A stretch of 64,000 nucleotides of DNA from Rhodococcus sp. PAMC28707 (GTDB lineage Bacteria > Actinomycetota > Actinomycetes > Mycobacteriales > Mycobacteriaceae): positions 3,561,501 through 3,625,500 of the forward strand of contig NZ_CP039253.1 in NCBI RefSeq assembly GCF_004795915.1, in the 5' to 3' direction. Shown piece after piece: positions 11,783-21,317 of the stretch. The translations under genes and the position numbers were made by a program. Each line of letters opens with the position of its first letter. Positions within the stretch are counted from its first letter, which is position 1. A model generated the notes under the pieces. It made no database searches, had not been told where the DNA came from, and was given only the letters and a program-made list of their open reading frames with translations.

Positions 11783-12037
11783 CTGATCTGCCGCGGGGAT
11801 TTCGTACACTGGAGATGGCCAATTTCAGGACTCAGTGACGTGATGCCGATAACAGTAGCGGACGTCGTTTGGGGCCTAATAGTTGAGTGCTGATGTCCCC
11901 CGTCGCGGATTGTAGGAATTCTCGTTGGTATGGGTTCATGTCCTGTGGTGCTGGATATTTGGCGGATTACGCGGTGAGGTATACGAATTTCCTTCGTTGC
12001 GGGGAAGAAGCTTTCGGCTATGCAGTTGTGCGAGCAT
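11783..12037 (-). pseudogene. Decayed IS3-family transposase end, split by a related IS3 copy
   Basis: This stretch is a diverged copy of the right end and orfB 3' part of the element inserted next to it. It includes the terminal TGATCTGCCGCGG, the GGACGTCGTT block and the segment coding for the region around the catalytic glutamate. The match resumes after the inserted element at about 13345-13510 (for example GGTCGGAGTG then AAAATCGCTTCC against GATCGGAGTGGAAAATCGCTCC at 12374). The copy is scattered with indels and cannot encode protein. Confidence 0.7.
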
Positions 12038-13341
12038 TGATCTGCCGCGAGGATTTCGGACAATGGAGATGACTATTCTCAGGCCGCGATCGCGGGCTGC
12101 AGATAACTGTAGTGGACGTCGTTCGGGGATCGGTACCCGATTGCCGAATGCCGGCGTCGTGGATTGTAGAACCCTTCGATATATCTGATGATATCTTGTC
12201 GCGCTTTGTCTTTCGTGGGATAGATCGTTCGGTAGACGCACTCGTTCTTGAGGGCCGCGAAGAAACTTTCCGCCATACTGTTGTCCCAACACACCCCGGT
12301 CCGCCCCATGGACGACCGCATCCGCAGCGAGCTCACCAAAGCCCGGTAGGCCCGCGATGTGTAGACGGCAAGTGCCGCGATCGGAGTGGAAAATCGCTCC
12401 CGACTCGATCAGGGTCGTCGATGCCGCATTCGTCAACGCCGCCGCGACGAGTTCGGTGCGCATATGGTCTGCGATCGACCAGCCCACGACTTTGCGGGAG
12501 TAGCAGTCGATGACCGTCGCGAGATATACGAACCCCTGCCAGGTGTGGATGTAGGTGATGTCGCCGACGAACTTCGCTCCTGGGCGATTAGCGGAGAAGT
12601 CGCGCATGAGCAGATCCGGCACTGCCGGTGCGCTGTTCGGGTCGGAGTCGGTAGTGACCCGGAACGGCCGCGGTTGGCACGGCGCGAGGTCCTCGTCGCG
12701 CATGATCGATCGGACCAGTTCCGGGGAGCACTGGATGCCGGCTGCTCGCAGATCTGCGTGGATGCGGCGGTATCCGTACGTGCCGTGCGAGAGCCTGAAG
12801 AACACCCGAATGCGTTGTGCTAGAGTATCTCTGCGGATTGCGGTTGCTGATTGTGGCCGGCTTTTCCAGTGGTAGAACCCGGAGGTGGAGACCTCGAGCG
12901 AGCGGCAGCGGTAGGTGATCGGTACTACCGCGGAGTCGTCCGCGACATAGGAATCGATGAACTCGTACTTCGCCACTACCGTGGCTCCCCGTGCAAAGTA
13001 CGAGGCTGCTTTTTTCAGGAAGGCTGCCTCGGCTCGAAGTTCTCGATTCTCCCGTTCGAGTTGGGCGAGGCGGGCTCGTTCGGTGAGGGTGAGTTCGGTG
13101 TCCGGGCCGCCGCCGTGGGTGTCACGGTACTTCACCAACCATCGGCGCAGACTGTCGTCACCGACGTTGTAGGCCTTGGCGACTTGGCTGATCGGCTTGG
13201 AGGAGTCGATGACCTCTCGGCACAGTTCGTCCTTGAACTCGGGACTGAACGATCGACGCGATCTGCTCATGCTGGACTGGCTCATTTCGGTAGATCCCTT
13301 ATTCTAAGCGGGTCCACTGTCCGAAATCCCTGGGCCGATCA
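12038..13341 (-). mobile_element. IS3-family insertion sequence with CAT target duplication
   Basis: The ends form an imperfect inverted repeat: TGATCTGCCGCGAGGATTTC from 12038, and TGATCGGCCCAGGGATTTCG read on the minus strand from 13341, both continuing with GGACA-TGGA. A CAT triplet flanks each side (12035-12037 and 13342-13344), the usual 3-bp duplication. The 1304-bp element landed in an older, diverged member of its own kind. It carries one fused orfAB with a frameshift. Confidence 0.85.
12079..13285 (-). pseudogene. IS3-family OrfAB transposase with one frameshift
   Basis: From ATG 13285 the frame encodes OrfA (MSRSRRSFSPEFKDELCREV, a helix-turn-helix and a helical zipper ending FLKKAASYFA) and runs on without a stop into OrfB (SLEVSTSGFYHW, then VGDITYIHTWQGFVYLA with the first Asp, and IFHSDRGT with the second). 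One base too many near 12350, just after HSDRG, shifts the frame. The remainder (YTSRAYRALVSSLR, CWDNSMAESFFAALKNE with the catalytic Glu, stop at 12079) is intact in the next frame. Whether this is a real mutation or a sequence error cannot be told from here. Confidence 0.8.
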
Positions 13342-13529
13342 CATTGACCGGTTCGTCCGATCGAGGACAGCAGGCCCGGAGGCTCAAGGGAGACCGCTAA
13401 GCCCAAATTTGTACACGCTGTCCAGGTCGGAGTGAAAAATCGCTTCCGGCTCGACGAAGGGTGCTGCAGGGGTATTCGTCAACGGCGCAGCGACGAGCTC
13501 GGTCCGCAAGTGATGGCGGTCGACCAGCT

Positions 13530-13806
13530 CATGCGCGCGATCGGTATCGTCGTGATCAGTCTGCGGACGTTCAGAGTACGGACCATCGCGGTCGATCCAT
13601 TCCTCATTTGCCGACTATTTGTTGCAAGGTCGGTTCTATCGGGGCCAGCTCGATGCCGTATTGACTTCGCCTATCACTCTCTCACCTTTGAACACGGCGA
13701 CATGTACCTGTGCGCGATCAAGGATGAGCGTTCCAAGAAAGTGCTGAGGTGGTCGGTGGCGGACCACATGCGGCTTGAGTCGATGACCGAGGCGCTGGAC
13801 TCAGAT
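13530..13806 (+). pseudogene. Decayed IS3 orfB fragment (same family as the element at 14778-16069)
   Basis: The plus-strand frame contains IGIVVISLRTFRVRT, then GDMYLCAIKDERSKKVL and WSVADHMR. These correspond to VVGISPRTFKVRT, GDMYLCAIKDEHSKKVL and WAVADHMR in the intact OrfB near 15440-15670. The segment between them is garbled and the match stops at an IS30 remnant near 13806. There is no start, no ends and no complete catalytic triad. Confidence 0.7.
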
Positions 13807-14640
13807 TTCTTACGTACATTCCCTTCGGAAGATATCGGCGCAACAGCTTATTGGTGTTCTCACTGCTACCCCACTGCCACGGACTGCGGGCGCAGCGAAG
13901 AATATCTCGATGCCGGTCGCGGCGCTCAGCAGCTTGTGACCGACCAACCCCATCCCGCGGTCCCAGGTTAGAGTCCGACAAAACGCTGGATTCATTCCGC
14001 CCATACTCCCTCACCAGCGCAGGAATGACCGAGGTTGTGTGTCGGGTCGGTGTTTGAACAACCGTCAGATAGCGGGCCTTGCTGTCCACCAGTGTGGCAA
14101 CCTGACCATTCTTCGAACCTATTACGAAGTCCCCTTCCACGTGACCGCTGACGCTGCGATCCTCTGCATCAGCGGGTCGATCCTCGATCGACCGCGCATC
14201 AATAATTTGCGAGCGCCAGTGGCCTTTGACGCTGTATCGCTTGTTCTTTCGTATCGGACGTCGCGTTCCCAAGCGTTTGCGCAACTTCTGGGGAATCACA
14301 CCCCAGCGAGTGATGTAGATCGAGCGGTAAATCATTTCATGGCTGATCGCCAGCTCGTTGTTACCCCCCGTGGAGCAGTCTCAGGTGTCCCACGAATTGC
14401 TCAGGTGACCACTCGTCTTCGAGCATCGACACGACCCGTGCGCGTAGGAGTGGGTGCCGTTGCAGCAGGCACTGTTCGGGCCTCTTGGCCCGCATACCAG
14501 CACGATCTTGCGCAGCAGCAGCGCGATAGCTGCCACGACCATCGTTCCTCGCAATTTGACGACTTTCGGCCGCGAAATAACGTCACGCTCAACAACAGTC
14601 AATGAGTTAACCCGCTCCCGTCGTGGCTGTGGCGCAATGC
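13806..14640 (-). pseudogene. IS30-family transposase remnant
   Basis: On the minus strand a battered IS30 transposase can be followed. SLTVVERDVISR near 14600 corresponds to the N-terminal helix-turn-helix start. Near 14330 comes MIYRSIYITRWG, then RPADAEDRSVSGHVEGDFVIG (family form: RP..VEDR..PGHWEGDL) and later TLTWDRGMGLVGHK and a decayed P-W-Q-R-G-S-x-E-N block in another frame. Several frameshifts separate the pieces and the C-terminus is missing at about 13806, where an IS3 remnant begins. Confidence 0.75.
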
Positions 14641-14844
14641 CGCCGTGATACTTCAGAAGGGGGTGGATACCGATCCCGGCGCCTTCCCGACTGCGCGGGA
14701 TATGACGCTGATCGACTCCCCGGAACGCCACCGGCTTCACAACTCCGTCTTCTTCTCATCCGGCATTCCCGGTCTACTGAGGCTCCCCCCGGATGGTGGA
14801 CACCGAGATAGCGGGATCGATGGTTCCGCTGGAAGGATGTCCGC

Positions 14845-15150
14845 ATGTCCCGCAAACGCAGGTCTTTCACGACCGAGTACAAGGTCGAGGCCGCCCGCAG
14901 GGTGATCGATTCCGGCCGCACCATCGCCGAGGTCGCCCGCGAGTTGGGTATCAACGAAGGCCTACTCGGTCGGTGGGTCGCCGATGAGCGCCGGCGAATC
15001 GAAGCCGCCGCAGCATCCGGCGATCAACCGCTCACCGCCGCCGAGCGCACCGAACTCGCCAGGTTGCGCAAGCAGGTCTCCGAGCAGGAGAAAGACATCG
15101 CGTTCCTGAAAAAAGCGTCCGCGTACTTCGCAGCCAATCAACAAAAGTAG
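14845..15150 (+). CDS. IS3-family OrfA (transposase DNA-binding subunit)
   Basis: 101 residues starting MSRKRRSFTTEYKVEAARRV. It has the helix-turn-helix TIAEVARELGINEGLLGRWV and a C-terminal zipper-like helix (LARLRKQVSEQEKDIAFLKK) used for multimerisation in this family. OrfA ends with its own stop at 15150. A minus-one frameshift at the A6G run (15109-15115) joins it to orfB to give the OrfAB transposase. The ATG at 14845 is about 67 bp inside the left inverted repeat, a normal distance. Confidence 0.9.
   Translation: MSRKRRSFTTEYKVEAARRVIDSGRTIAEVARELGINEGLLGRWVADERRRIEAAAASGDQPLTAAERTELARLRKQVSEQEKDIAFLKKASAYFAANQQK
15109..15115 (+). other. Programmed minus-one frameshift site (A6G) of the IS3 element
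   Basis: Six A residues followed by G at the FLKK codons of orfA form the classic IS3-family slippery heptamer. In the minus-one frame there is no stop between this point and the orfB ATG at 15165 (KSVRVLRSQSTKVELYTL leads into MAAEY), so slippage would produce a continuous OrfAB fusion. Confidence 0.8.
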
Positions 15151-15164
15151 AGCTCTACACGTTG

Positions 15165-16040
15165 ATGGCCGCGGAGTACGCGAACTCCGCAGTTCACCGG
15201 ATGGCGCGCCTGCTCGAGGTGTCGACCTCCGGCTTCTACAAGAACCAAGGACGCAGTGTGACAACCCGATTGGCAGAGCGAGAGCAGCGTAGAGCCGATC
15301 TGGAGATCAAGATCCTCGCGATCCACCAGGAGTCGAAAGGCGTGTACGGGGCACCGCGCATCACCGCCGAACTCCACGACCGAGGCGAGGTGATCACCGA
15401 GAAAACTGTCGCCAAGATCATGCGATCGCTCGGTGTCGTCGGCATCAGTCCGCGCACGTTCAAGGTCCGCACCACCGTGGTCGATCCGTTCGCCTCGTTC
15501 CCTGATGATCTGGTCCAGCGCCGTTTCGATCAGGGTGAACTCGATGCGGTGTGGACTTCGGACATAACGTATCTGACCTGCGGGGAGGGGGATATGTACC
15601 TGTGCGCGATCAAGGACGAGCACTCGAAGAAGGTTCTCGGATGGGCCGTGGCCGATCACATGCGCACCGAGCTGGTTGTCGAAGCGTTGGAGATGGCGGT
15701 CGCCGAACGTGGCGGCGATGTTGCGGGCACAATCATGCACTCGGACAGAGGATCTCAATACACAGCTGGCATCATGAAGCAGGCGTGTGAACGATACGGG
15801 TTGCGGCGTTCGATGGGTGAAACCGGTCAATGCTGGGACAACGCCGGCGCCGAAAGTCTGTGGTCGACGTTCAAGCACGAGTACTACTACCGGCACACCT
15901 TCGTTCATGCCACTGAATTGGTTGCTGCAGTTGACAACTGGATGAACTTCTACAACACTCGCCGTAGGCACTCCACGATCGGGATGCTCAGCCCCACCAC
16001 GTACGAACAGTCACTGATCGCGCCCATCATGGCCGCGTGA
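15165..16040 (+). CDS. IS3-family OrfB (DDE transposase catalytic part)
   Basis: About 291 residues. It starts MAAEYANSAVHRMARLLEV followed by STSGFYK. The catalytic triad is intact: VWTSDITYL (first Asp, about residue 130), IMHSDRGSQYTA (second Asp, about residue 190) and CWDNAGAESLWSTFKHE (Glu, about residue 226). It ends with the usual YNTRRRHSTIGMLSP. It is probably made mainly as an OrfAB fusion through the upstream A6G slip; independent initiation at 15165 is also possible. No mutation is visible. Confidence 0.92.
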   Translation: MAAEYANSAVHRMARLLEVSTSGFYKNQGRSVTTRLAEREQRRADLEIKILAIHQESKGVYGAPRITAELHDRGEVITEKTVAKIMRSLGVVGISPRTFKVRTTVVDPFASFPDDLVQRRFDQGELDAVWTSDITYLTCGEGDMYLCAIKDEHSKKVLGWAVADHMRTELVVEALEMAVAERGGDVAGTIMHSDRGSQYTAGIMKQACERYGLRRSMGETGQCWDNAGAESLWSTFKHEYYYRHTFVHATELVAAVDNWMNFYNTRRRHSTIGMLSPTTYEQSLIAPIMAA

Positions 16041-16134
16041 CCACTGTCCACTTTTCGGGGGGAACCTCATACCGATCTTCGATACCCTTGTCGTCCTTCA
16101 CCGGCGCTGTTGCGCTAACCCTTTGATTGTAAGG

Positions 16135-16477
16135 GTGCTTTTTTCAGGAACGAGATGTCTTTCTCCTACTCAGCGACCTGCTTGCGGAGACGGGAAAGTT
16201 CGGTGCGCTCGGCAGCAGTCAACGGTTCGTCGCCGGTGGCAGTTGCGGCGTCCATACGTCGGCGCTCATTGGCGACCCAACGCCCATGCAGTGCTTCGTT
16301 GATGACCTGTTCACGGGCGACTTCGGCGATTGTCCGGCCGGAATCTTTCCCCCCGGGTGGGCGGCCTCGACCTTGTACTCGGTCGTGAACGACCTGCGTT
16401 TGCGGGACATGAGGACATACTTCCAGCAGAACCCGTGGTCTCGCTATCTTGGTGTCCACCGTCCTGGGTGAACCTCA
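16135..16477 (-). pseudogene. Truncated, inverted left end of the same IS3 family (IR plus broken orfA)
   Basis: Read on the minus strand from 16477, the left inverted repeat (TGAGGTTCACCCAGGACGGT) leads into a copy of orfA: MSRKRRSFTTEYKVEAA, then a frameshift, then RTIAEVARE and a helix ending LSRLRKQVAE. The copy stops near the FLKK codons at about 16135. A similar left-end fragment in the opposite orientation lies at 47603-47781, so two such ends face each other across the 31-kb defence block. Confidence 0.85.
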
Positions 16478-16579
16478 CCCGTTGTCGTTCCTAGCTTCTG
16501 TGGTCAATCGCTACCGCAAATCCAAGCCACGAGCACCTTTCCGTAAGAACGCGACTATTGGATGACTGACGTCGCACTC

Positions 16580-18844
16580 TCACTCGATCGTCGACGAATT
16601 CAATAGCTCCGACCTGCGGCCACTCCAGGTCACCACGAGCTCATCCCGCGCCCGGCTTGCGGCGACGTACAGGAGTGAGCGCTCTCGCAACATAGCTTCA
16701 TCACGTTCCTCTGTCGGAACCGAACGAAGAGTTGCCGCAGACGGGACGTGAGTGTTGTCGATTCCGGCGAGGACGACCCGCGAGAACTCCATCCCCTTTG
16801 CTCGGTGCATGGTGAGTACCTGCACGTGATCGGGGGATGCGGGGTTGTTGTCGAGAGCGCGGGCCTCAACTCCGCGTTCTCCCAAGGCGCGTACGAATTG
16901 GCTGCGGTCGTTGACTCCTCGAGTGAGGACTGCGATCGTTGAAGGGGCGACTGCGGGCAAATCAGTGCCCTCCTGTGGTGTGATCCAGTTCCGGACTAAG
17001 CCCGCCACTTTGTCGAGTTCATCAGCAGCGTCCGAGCATTCGACAAGCTCGGGGTTGGGGCCGAGGCGAGCCGACCGATACTCATCGGTCGACTCCTCAC
17101 CCTGCTCGAGGTCCCTGTAATTAGCGCCGGACAGAATGCTGACTGCAAAGTGAAGGTTTTGTGCGGTGGTCCGGTAGTTCAATGTCAGGCGCCGCGACCG
17201 TCCCACGATCTTGATCCCGAACCGCGACAACACAATCGGCTGACCGTAAATGCGCTGGTGTGAATCCTCCGCGATGAACAGGTCGTTTGTGCCCTCGGCG
17301 ACGAGGTTTCGCAGCAACGCCCAGTGTGTGGCGTGCAAGTCCTGTGCCTCGTCGACGAGTACGTGATCGGCGAAAAAGCCCTTACCTGTCTGGGCACGAA
17401 GTCGAAGCTGCTCCGCGGCTAGTGCCAAAATCTCAGGGAAGCTGAGGCTGCCGTCCATCCGGCTCTGTCGACGGAACGCCTCGACTACTTTCCAGACCGC
17501 GATCCGTTGCGGACGGCTGAGTCGAACCCCGCGGCCAGGGCGGGCGACTTTCGCATACTGCTCGAGTGTCGTCACCTTGTTTGCGAGAATTACTGCGACA
17601 TACTCGTTTTCCAGGAATCCCGGTGTTGCAAGTTTGACGTCTAGGCCGCTACTGACTGTTTGGACCACATCTCGCCAGACTTTGTCGGTGTTGGTTCGAT
17701 TGTTGGTCAGTTCCACGCCGCGGTAACCGAGAACGTACTCGGCAGCATCTGCTATATCACCGGCCTGATTGATGGCGGCGTTTCCTAGAGCGTCGATTCC
17801 ACCGACGTAAATTCCTGGGTCGCCGAGACGGTTTGCGATCACGACGTTGGGGTCGAGACTTTGAAGGGCAGTCTTGAGGTCGGCGGCCAGCGTCTTGTTG
17901 TAGGTTGTCAAGACAATCCTGGCAGTCGGATCAGTCTTGGCGATGCGATGAGCGCGATGGATCGCCACGACGGTCTTGCCCGTCCCGGCTCCACCGGAGA
18001 GCCTGAAGGCGCCATTGTGGTTCTGCTCGACGTACTTTCGCTGCTCGGGGTGCAGGAACGTGCGCCACGCGGCGAAGTCGCCGCCCTCGATAACGCGTCG
18101 TAGTTCCTCGTCGTCTTCGACGAAGGTGAACTGCATCTTCGACGCGGGTTGTTCGAGAGCCTTGAGGATCTTCTCGTCTTCGTCGAGGTTTTCGTCGATG
18201 GGGTTCTCTGTGAAGCCATGCTTTTCGCGGATGGTGTCGATGTGTAGGCCGGTTGCCAAGTCGAGAAGTGCACTGCCTTGCCAACCGACGGCGTTTGCCG
18301 CGATGTCCAGGAGGACGTCTTCATTTGCAGCGGCATGTGCGCGCTCCGCAAGCTCTTGTTCCAGACCGAGTCGATCCGTGAGATCGCTGAGACTGAATCG
18401 TTCTGCGAGGTACCCCTTGGCCTGAGCTTTCAGCGCGCGGTCCAGCTCACCCCGCGGGTCGGGAACAACTGTGCGCTTCTTGCGATCGTCCTCACCGTCG
18501 AGTTCGCCGATGATGCCCTCGAGAACGCCGTTGATCGGGTTTACACGTAGCCGAGATCTCTCCGCCAGCTTGTTGGCCTCGTCGTGCGGCCATGTCCCCA
18601 TGTAGATGAATGTTGGGTCGTCGCCGAGCTTGTCATCGACCTTGAAGAGAATTGCACGGAAATGTTGGTCCACTCGTCCGGTGCGGACGCGCGGATCGAC
18701 CGCAGCGTTGAGCGGTTCGATATGCAGGCCCGGAGTGGTGTGGTTGACGGAGAGCTTCTCGATGAAGGCCCACACCTTGTCCTTAGTGCCCTTGTCGAGC
18801 TTTCGCATCGCCTTGGTGTTCGACGCGATGACCAAGTTCGCCAT
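16580..18844 (-). CDS. UvrD/Rep-like helicase with an N-terminal RelE/ParE-like domain
   Basis: 754 residues from the ATG at 18844, which overlaps the upstream stop as TAATG; a start 12 codons earlier is possible but would overlap the previous gene more. The first ~100 residues (FIEKLSVNHTTPGLHIEPL, RTGRVDQHFRAILFKVDD, MGTWPHDEANKLAER) resemble the RelE/ParE toxin fold. A linker follows, then a superfamily 1 helicase: Walker A GGAGTGKT (K290), DEAQD in motif II, LTLNYRTT, LTMHRAKGMEF and LLYVAASRARDELVV. It is the last gene of a six-gene leftward run and should unwind or translocate on DNA. Whether the RelE-like part is an active RNase is unknown. No close named relative is recognised. Confidence 0.82.
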   Translation of the reverse strand: MANLVIASNTKAMRKLDKGTKDKVWAFIEKLSVNHTTPGLHIEPLNAAVDPRVRTGRVDQHFRAILFKVDDKLGDDPTFIYMGTWPHDEANKLAERSRLRVNPINGVLEGIIGELDGEDDRKKRTVVPDPRGELDRALKAQAKGYLAERFSLSDLTDRLGLEQELAERAHAAANEDVLLDIAANAVGWQGSALLDLATGLHIDTIREKHGFTENPIDENLDEDEKILKALEQPASKMQFTFVEDDEELRRVIEGGDFAAWRTFLHPEQRKYVEQNHNGAFRLSGGAGTGKTVVAIHRAHRIAKTDPTARIVLTTYNKTLAADLKTALQSLDPNVVIANRLGDPGIYVGGIDALGNAAINQAGDIADAAEYVLGYRGVELTNNRTNTDKVWRDVVQTVSSGLDVKLATPGFLENEYVAVILANKVTTLEQYAKVARPGRGVRLSRPQRIAVWKVVEAFRRQSRMDGSLSFPEILALAAEQLRLRAQTGKGFFADHVLVDEAQDLHATHWALLRNLVAEGTNDLFIAEDSHQRIYGQPIVLSRFGIKIVGRSRRLTLNYRTTAQNLHFAVSILSGANYRDLEQGEESTDEYRSARLGPNPELVECSDAADELDKVAGLVRNWITPQEGTDLPAVAPSTIAVLTRGVNDRSQFVRALGERGVEARALDNNPASPDHVQVLTMHRAKGMEFSRVVLAGIDNTHVPSAATLRSVPTEERDEAMLRERSLLYVAASRARDELVVTWSGRRSELLNSSTIE

Positions 18845-21255
18845 TAGTGCACTCCATTCGAGGTCAATGTGGTCAGCCATTTCACGGTTGTTCCTGCGGC
18901 GATCAGCCGGTGGAACTGAGGCATCATGGTCTCGATCTGAAGCATCATGCTCAGCGCCGCGAGGACTTCGTCGGTCGTTGCGGCCTCGATGAAGTCTGCC
19001 GATTCCAGGTGTGTAAGGTTCTTGCCCGGTATCGTGGCCTGGGGGTTGCTTATAGTGAAGGCGGCGAACGCTTGGGTGAATTCGTCTCGAAGATGACGAG
19101 TGTCTTCTTCTGTCACGGCGGTTGACGCAAGTTCTTCCATCTTGGGCAAGAACTTGATTAACTCCGCAAACGGGCTGGCTTCAGTTGTTTCGTCCTCGGG
19201 TTCGGCAGCGTCAGTGTTGCGTAGTGTGAAGACCAAGTCGTCGGTATCCACGTCGAGGTGGTCGAACAGCTTCCGCAAAACCGCAAGCTTTGCGCGAGTA
19301 GAGGTCGCGGTCACGACCGTCAACCCTGGCACTACCAAAGAGTCCCTGGGGGAGATCTCGTTCGGATACTCAGCTATTGCAAAGTCGCTTGACTCGCCCG
19401 AATAAGCAAAGATCTCTTCGCGGCGTAGGTCCACGAGGGTCCGGATGACCTCGACGAACGCGTCCTTCCAGCTCGTTACAGTCTTGTTAGCATCCCCGAA
19501 CTCGAACGACACGATTGTGCGGTTGGTGAAGGATTCGTCGTCGCCCATTGGCAGGGAGGGCAGCGGCGGCACGTAAGGTTCGAAAACCGTAGACGGCAGC
19601 GGCCAGTAAGCGAGCGCGACGTCGGTCAGTGCTTGCGTGCGCTCCTTGAGCTGCGCTTCCGTCCACACATCAGAGTTCTTCAGCAGTGAATTAAGCCTGT
19701 ACGGCGAGTCATCGAACCCGTTGTCGCGCTTCTTCTTTTCCGCAAACGTGGAGTTCGAGTAACTAGAGTTGTATCCGGTAACCGTCAGGTTGCCGATGCG
19801 ATTGCACCAGGTGGCGTGTATCGCGTCGGCGTCGACACCGAGGTCGTGACGCCACGCAGCGGTCAGTGTTTGGGGCATGATGTGTTCAATGCTGATCGAC
19901 TGGCTCTCCAATGCTCCGGCGATGTCGTGGGTGTCGTTGGACCAGTTGTTCTCAAGGCACTCGAACAGGTAGTTGCGGTTCTCGCGGTTGATGTTATAGA
20001 GGTTGCGAGTGGCGAAGGATTCCTTGAACTCGGCGTCAGTAGGAAATCGACCAGAGGCGGCCCTTCGTCGCAGAGAATATGCCAGCACGTCTGAGAACCG
20101 GTCACCTTCGCCGCGAAGGCGATGAATTTCGGAGTACAGGGTTGCAAAGATCTTGTTGAGGGCGCTGGTAAGGACTCCGCTGATGAAACGTCTAAAAAGG
20201 TAGGAGTCAAGGATCGCGATTACCCTCGTGAAGTCCTCAGGTGACACCGCTCCGGTCTTCACCTCGCCGAGAAGCGGCATGGTCAATGGCAGCGTGACGT
20301 CATGTTTCACCATGTTGAATCGGCGCAGCCGACTGTCGGCATGGGCGATGCCCGTGCATGCGTTGTTGAGCTCATGACTGTAGTCGGCGTAATCGCGCAT
20401 CTCCGATAGGATTTCGCGAGTAGTGGACACAGAGTTCTTCTGGTATTCGCGGAACGCCTCGTAAACGCCATCCTGTCGAGGCGTCTTGCCGGTCTTAGAA
20501 ACTAGATAGAAGCGGATGAACCAGTCGGTGCGGTATTCGACGGCCTTCTCGACACGGTTCCAGTAGTTCTCGTACAAATCTTCTTGTTCATGACTTGGTT
20601 GGTGCATCAACACCACGTTGCGGATCTTGTCGGCTTCACTGAGCTCAAGGCCAGTGGAGTTGATGCTCTCAAAGATTCGCTGGGGATCGTCCTGCTGCTC
20701 TAAGTCCAGCGCCATAACTTGCAGACGGAATATGGCTGTCCAGATCTGGTCCCCGTCGAGTTCTCCCTCGGCGATCCGCTGGCGAAAGTATCGGTAATTG
20801 GCGGTGATAGCGGACGTCTCGATCAGGGTGTCTCCGCGCAGGAGTCGGCTATAGGCATCGTTGTCGTTCTTGACCGGCTTGAGCTTGAACTTTACCGCGT
20901 CGTTCCTGGCCTTGAGGACGAGATAACTGTCGCGGATGTCGGACGCCAGGTTTGGATCCTGGGAGGAAGTAATGCCGTCGTCCAGCGCGTGGACCAGTGC
21001 CAGCATCAGCAGGCTGGTGGTGGTCAGCCGTTGTTGACCGTCGATCACAACGTATTTGAACGATGTCTCCGGGTTGCCCACAATCGCGCCGAAGAAGTGC
21101 GTTTTGCGGTCCTCGCGGATGATGTCGATCAGGTCGTCGAATAGTCTGGCGCAGTGCTTGAGCTTCCAGTCGTAGTTGCGCTGGTAGACAGGAATCCAGA
21201 GGTGTTTGCTGTTGCCATCGAACAGTTCGGTGACTCGACTGATGCTGCCCTGCAC
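18844..21255 (-). CDS. GmrSD-type DUF262/DUF1524 nuclease-NTPase with an extra C-terminal domain
   Basis: 803 residues from a GTG preceded by AGAGG. The N-terminal DUF262 domain shows IPVYQRNYDW (about 21-30) and VIDGQQRLTTTS (about 69-80), the ParB/sulfiredoxin-like nucleotide site of GmrS. DUF1524 follows with an HNH core: SIEHIMPQT (H458), then WCNRIGNLTVTGYNSSYSNS. A further ~230 residues after about 570 look like an added domain often seen behind DUF262/DUF1524. Family members cut modified phage DNA using NTP (GmrSD) or act beside phosphorothioation or BREX. Here it lies between the large helicase and the UvrD-like gene and is translationally coupled to the latter, so it probably serves as a nuclease of the same system. 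Confidence 0.87.
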   Translation of the reverse strand: MQGSISRVTELFDGNSKHLWIPVYQRNYDWKLKHCARLFDDLIDIIREDRKTHFFGAIVGNPETSFKYVVIDGQQRLTTTSLLMLALVHALDDGITSSQDPNLASDIRDSYLVLKARNDAVKFKLKPVKNDNDAYSRLLRGDTLIETSAITANYRYFRQRIAEGELDGDQIWTAIFRLQVMALDLEQQDDPQRIFESINSTGLELSEADKIRNVVLMHQPSHEQEDLYENYWNRVEKAVEYRTDWFIRFYLVSKTGKTPRQDGVYEAFREYQKNSVSTTREILSEMRDYADYSHELNNACTGIAHADSRLRRFNMVKHDVTLPLTMPLLGEVKTGAVSPEDFTRVIAILDSYLFRRFISGVLTSALNKIFATLYSEIHRLRGEGDRFSDVLAYSLRRRAASGRFPTDAEFKESFATRNLYNINRENRNYLFECLENNWSNDTHDIAGALESQSISIEHIMPQTLTAAWRHDLGVDADAIHATWCNRIGNLTVTGYNSSYSNSTFAEKKKRDNGFDDSPYRLNSLLKNSDVWTEAQLKERTQALTDVALAYWPLPSTVFEPYVPPLPSLPMGDDESFTNRTIVSFEFGDANKTVTSWKDAFVEVIRTLVDLRREEIFAYSGESSDFAIAEYPNEISPRDSLVVPGLTVVTATSTRAKLAVLRKLFDHLDVDTDDLVFTLRNTDAAEPEDETTEASPFAELIKFLPKMEELASTAVTEEDTRHLRDEFTQAFAAFTISNPQATIPGKNLTHLESADFIEAATTDEVLAALSMMLQIETMMPQFHRLIAAGTTVKWLTTLTSNGVH

Positions 21256-21317
21256 TGCTTACCTCTTCTCTCAGTCCTGCATTGCTCCTACGGCGTCGCA
21301 ATGACGATGTGACCCGA

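Larger units (their letters stand above)
14778..16069 (+). mobile_element. Complete IS3-family insertion sequence with TAC target duplication
   Basis: Inverted repeats: the left end TGAGGCTCCCCCCGGATGGT (from 14778) and the right end, read inward from 16069, TGAGGTTCCCCCCGAAAAGT; both continue GGACA. TAC flanks both sides (14775-14777 and 16070-16072). It contains intact orfA and orfB and a slippery A6G site, so it is the best candidate for an active IS3 element here. Truncated relatives lie at 13530-13806, 16135-16477 and 47603-47781. Confidence 0.93.
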
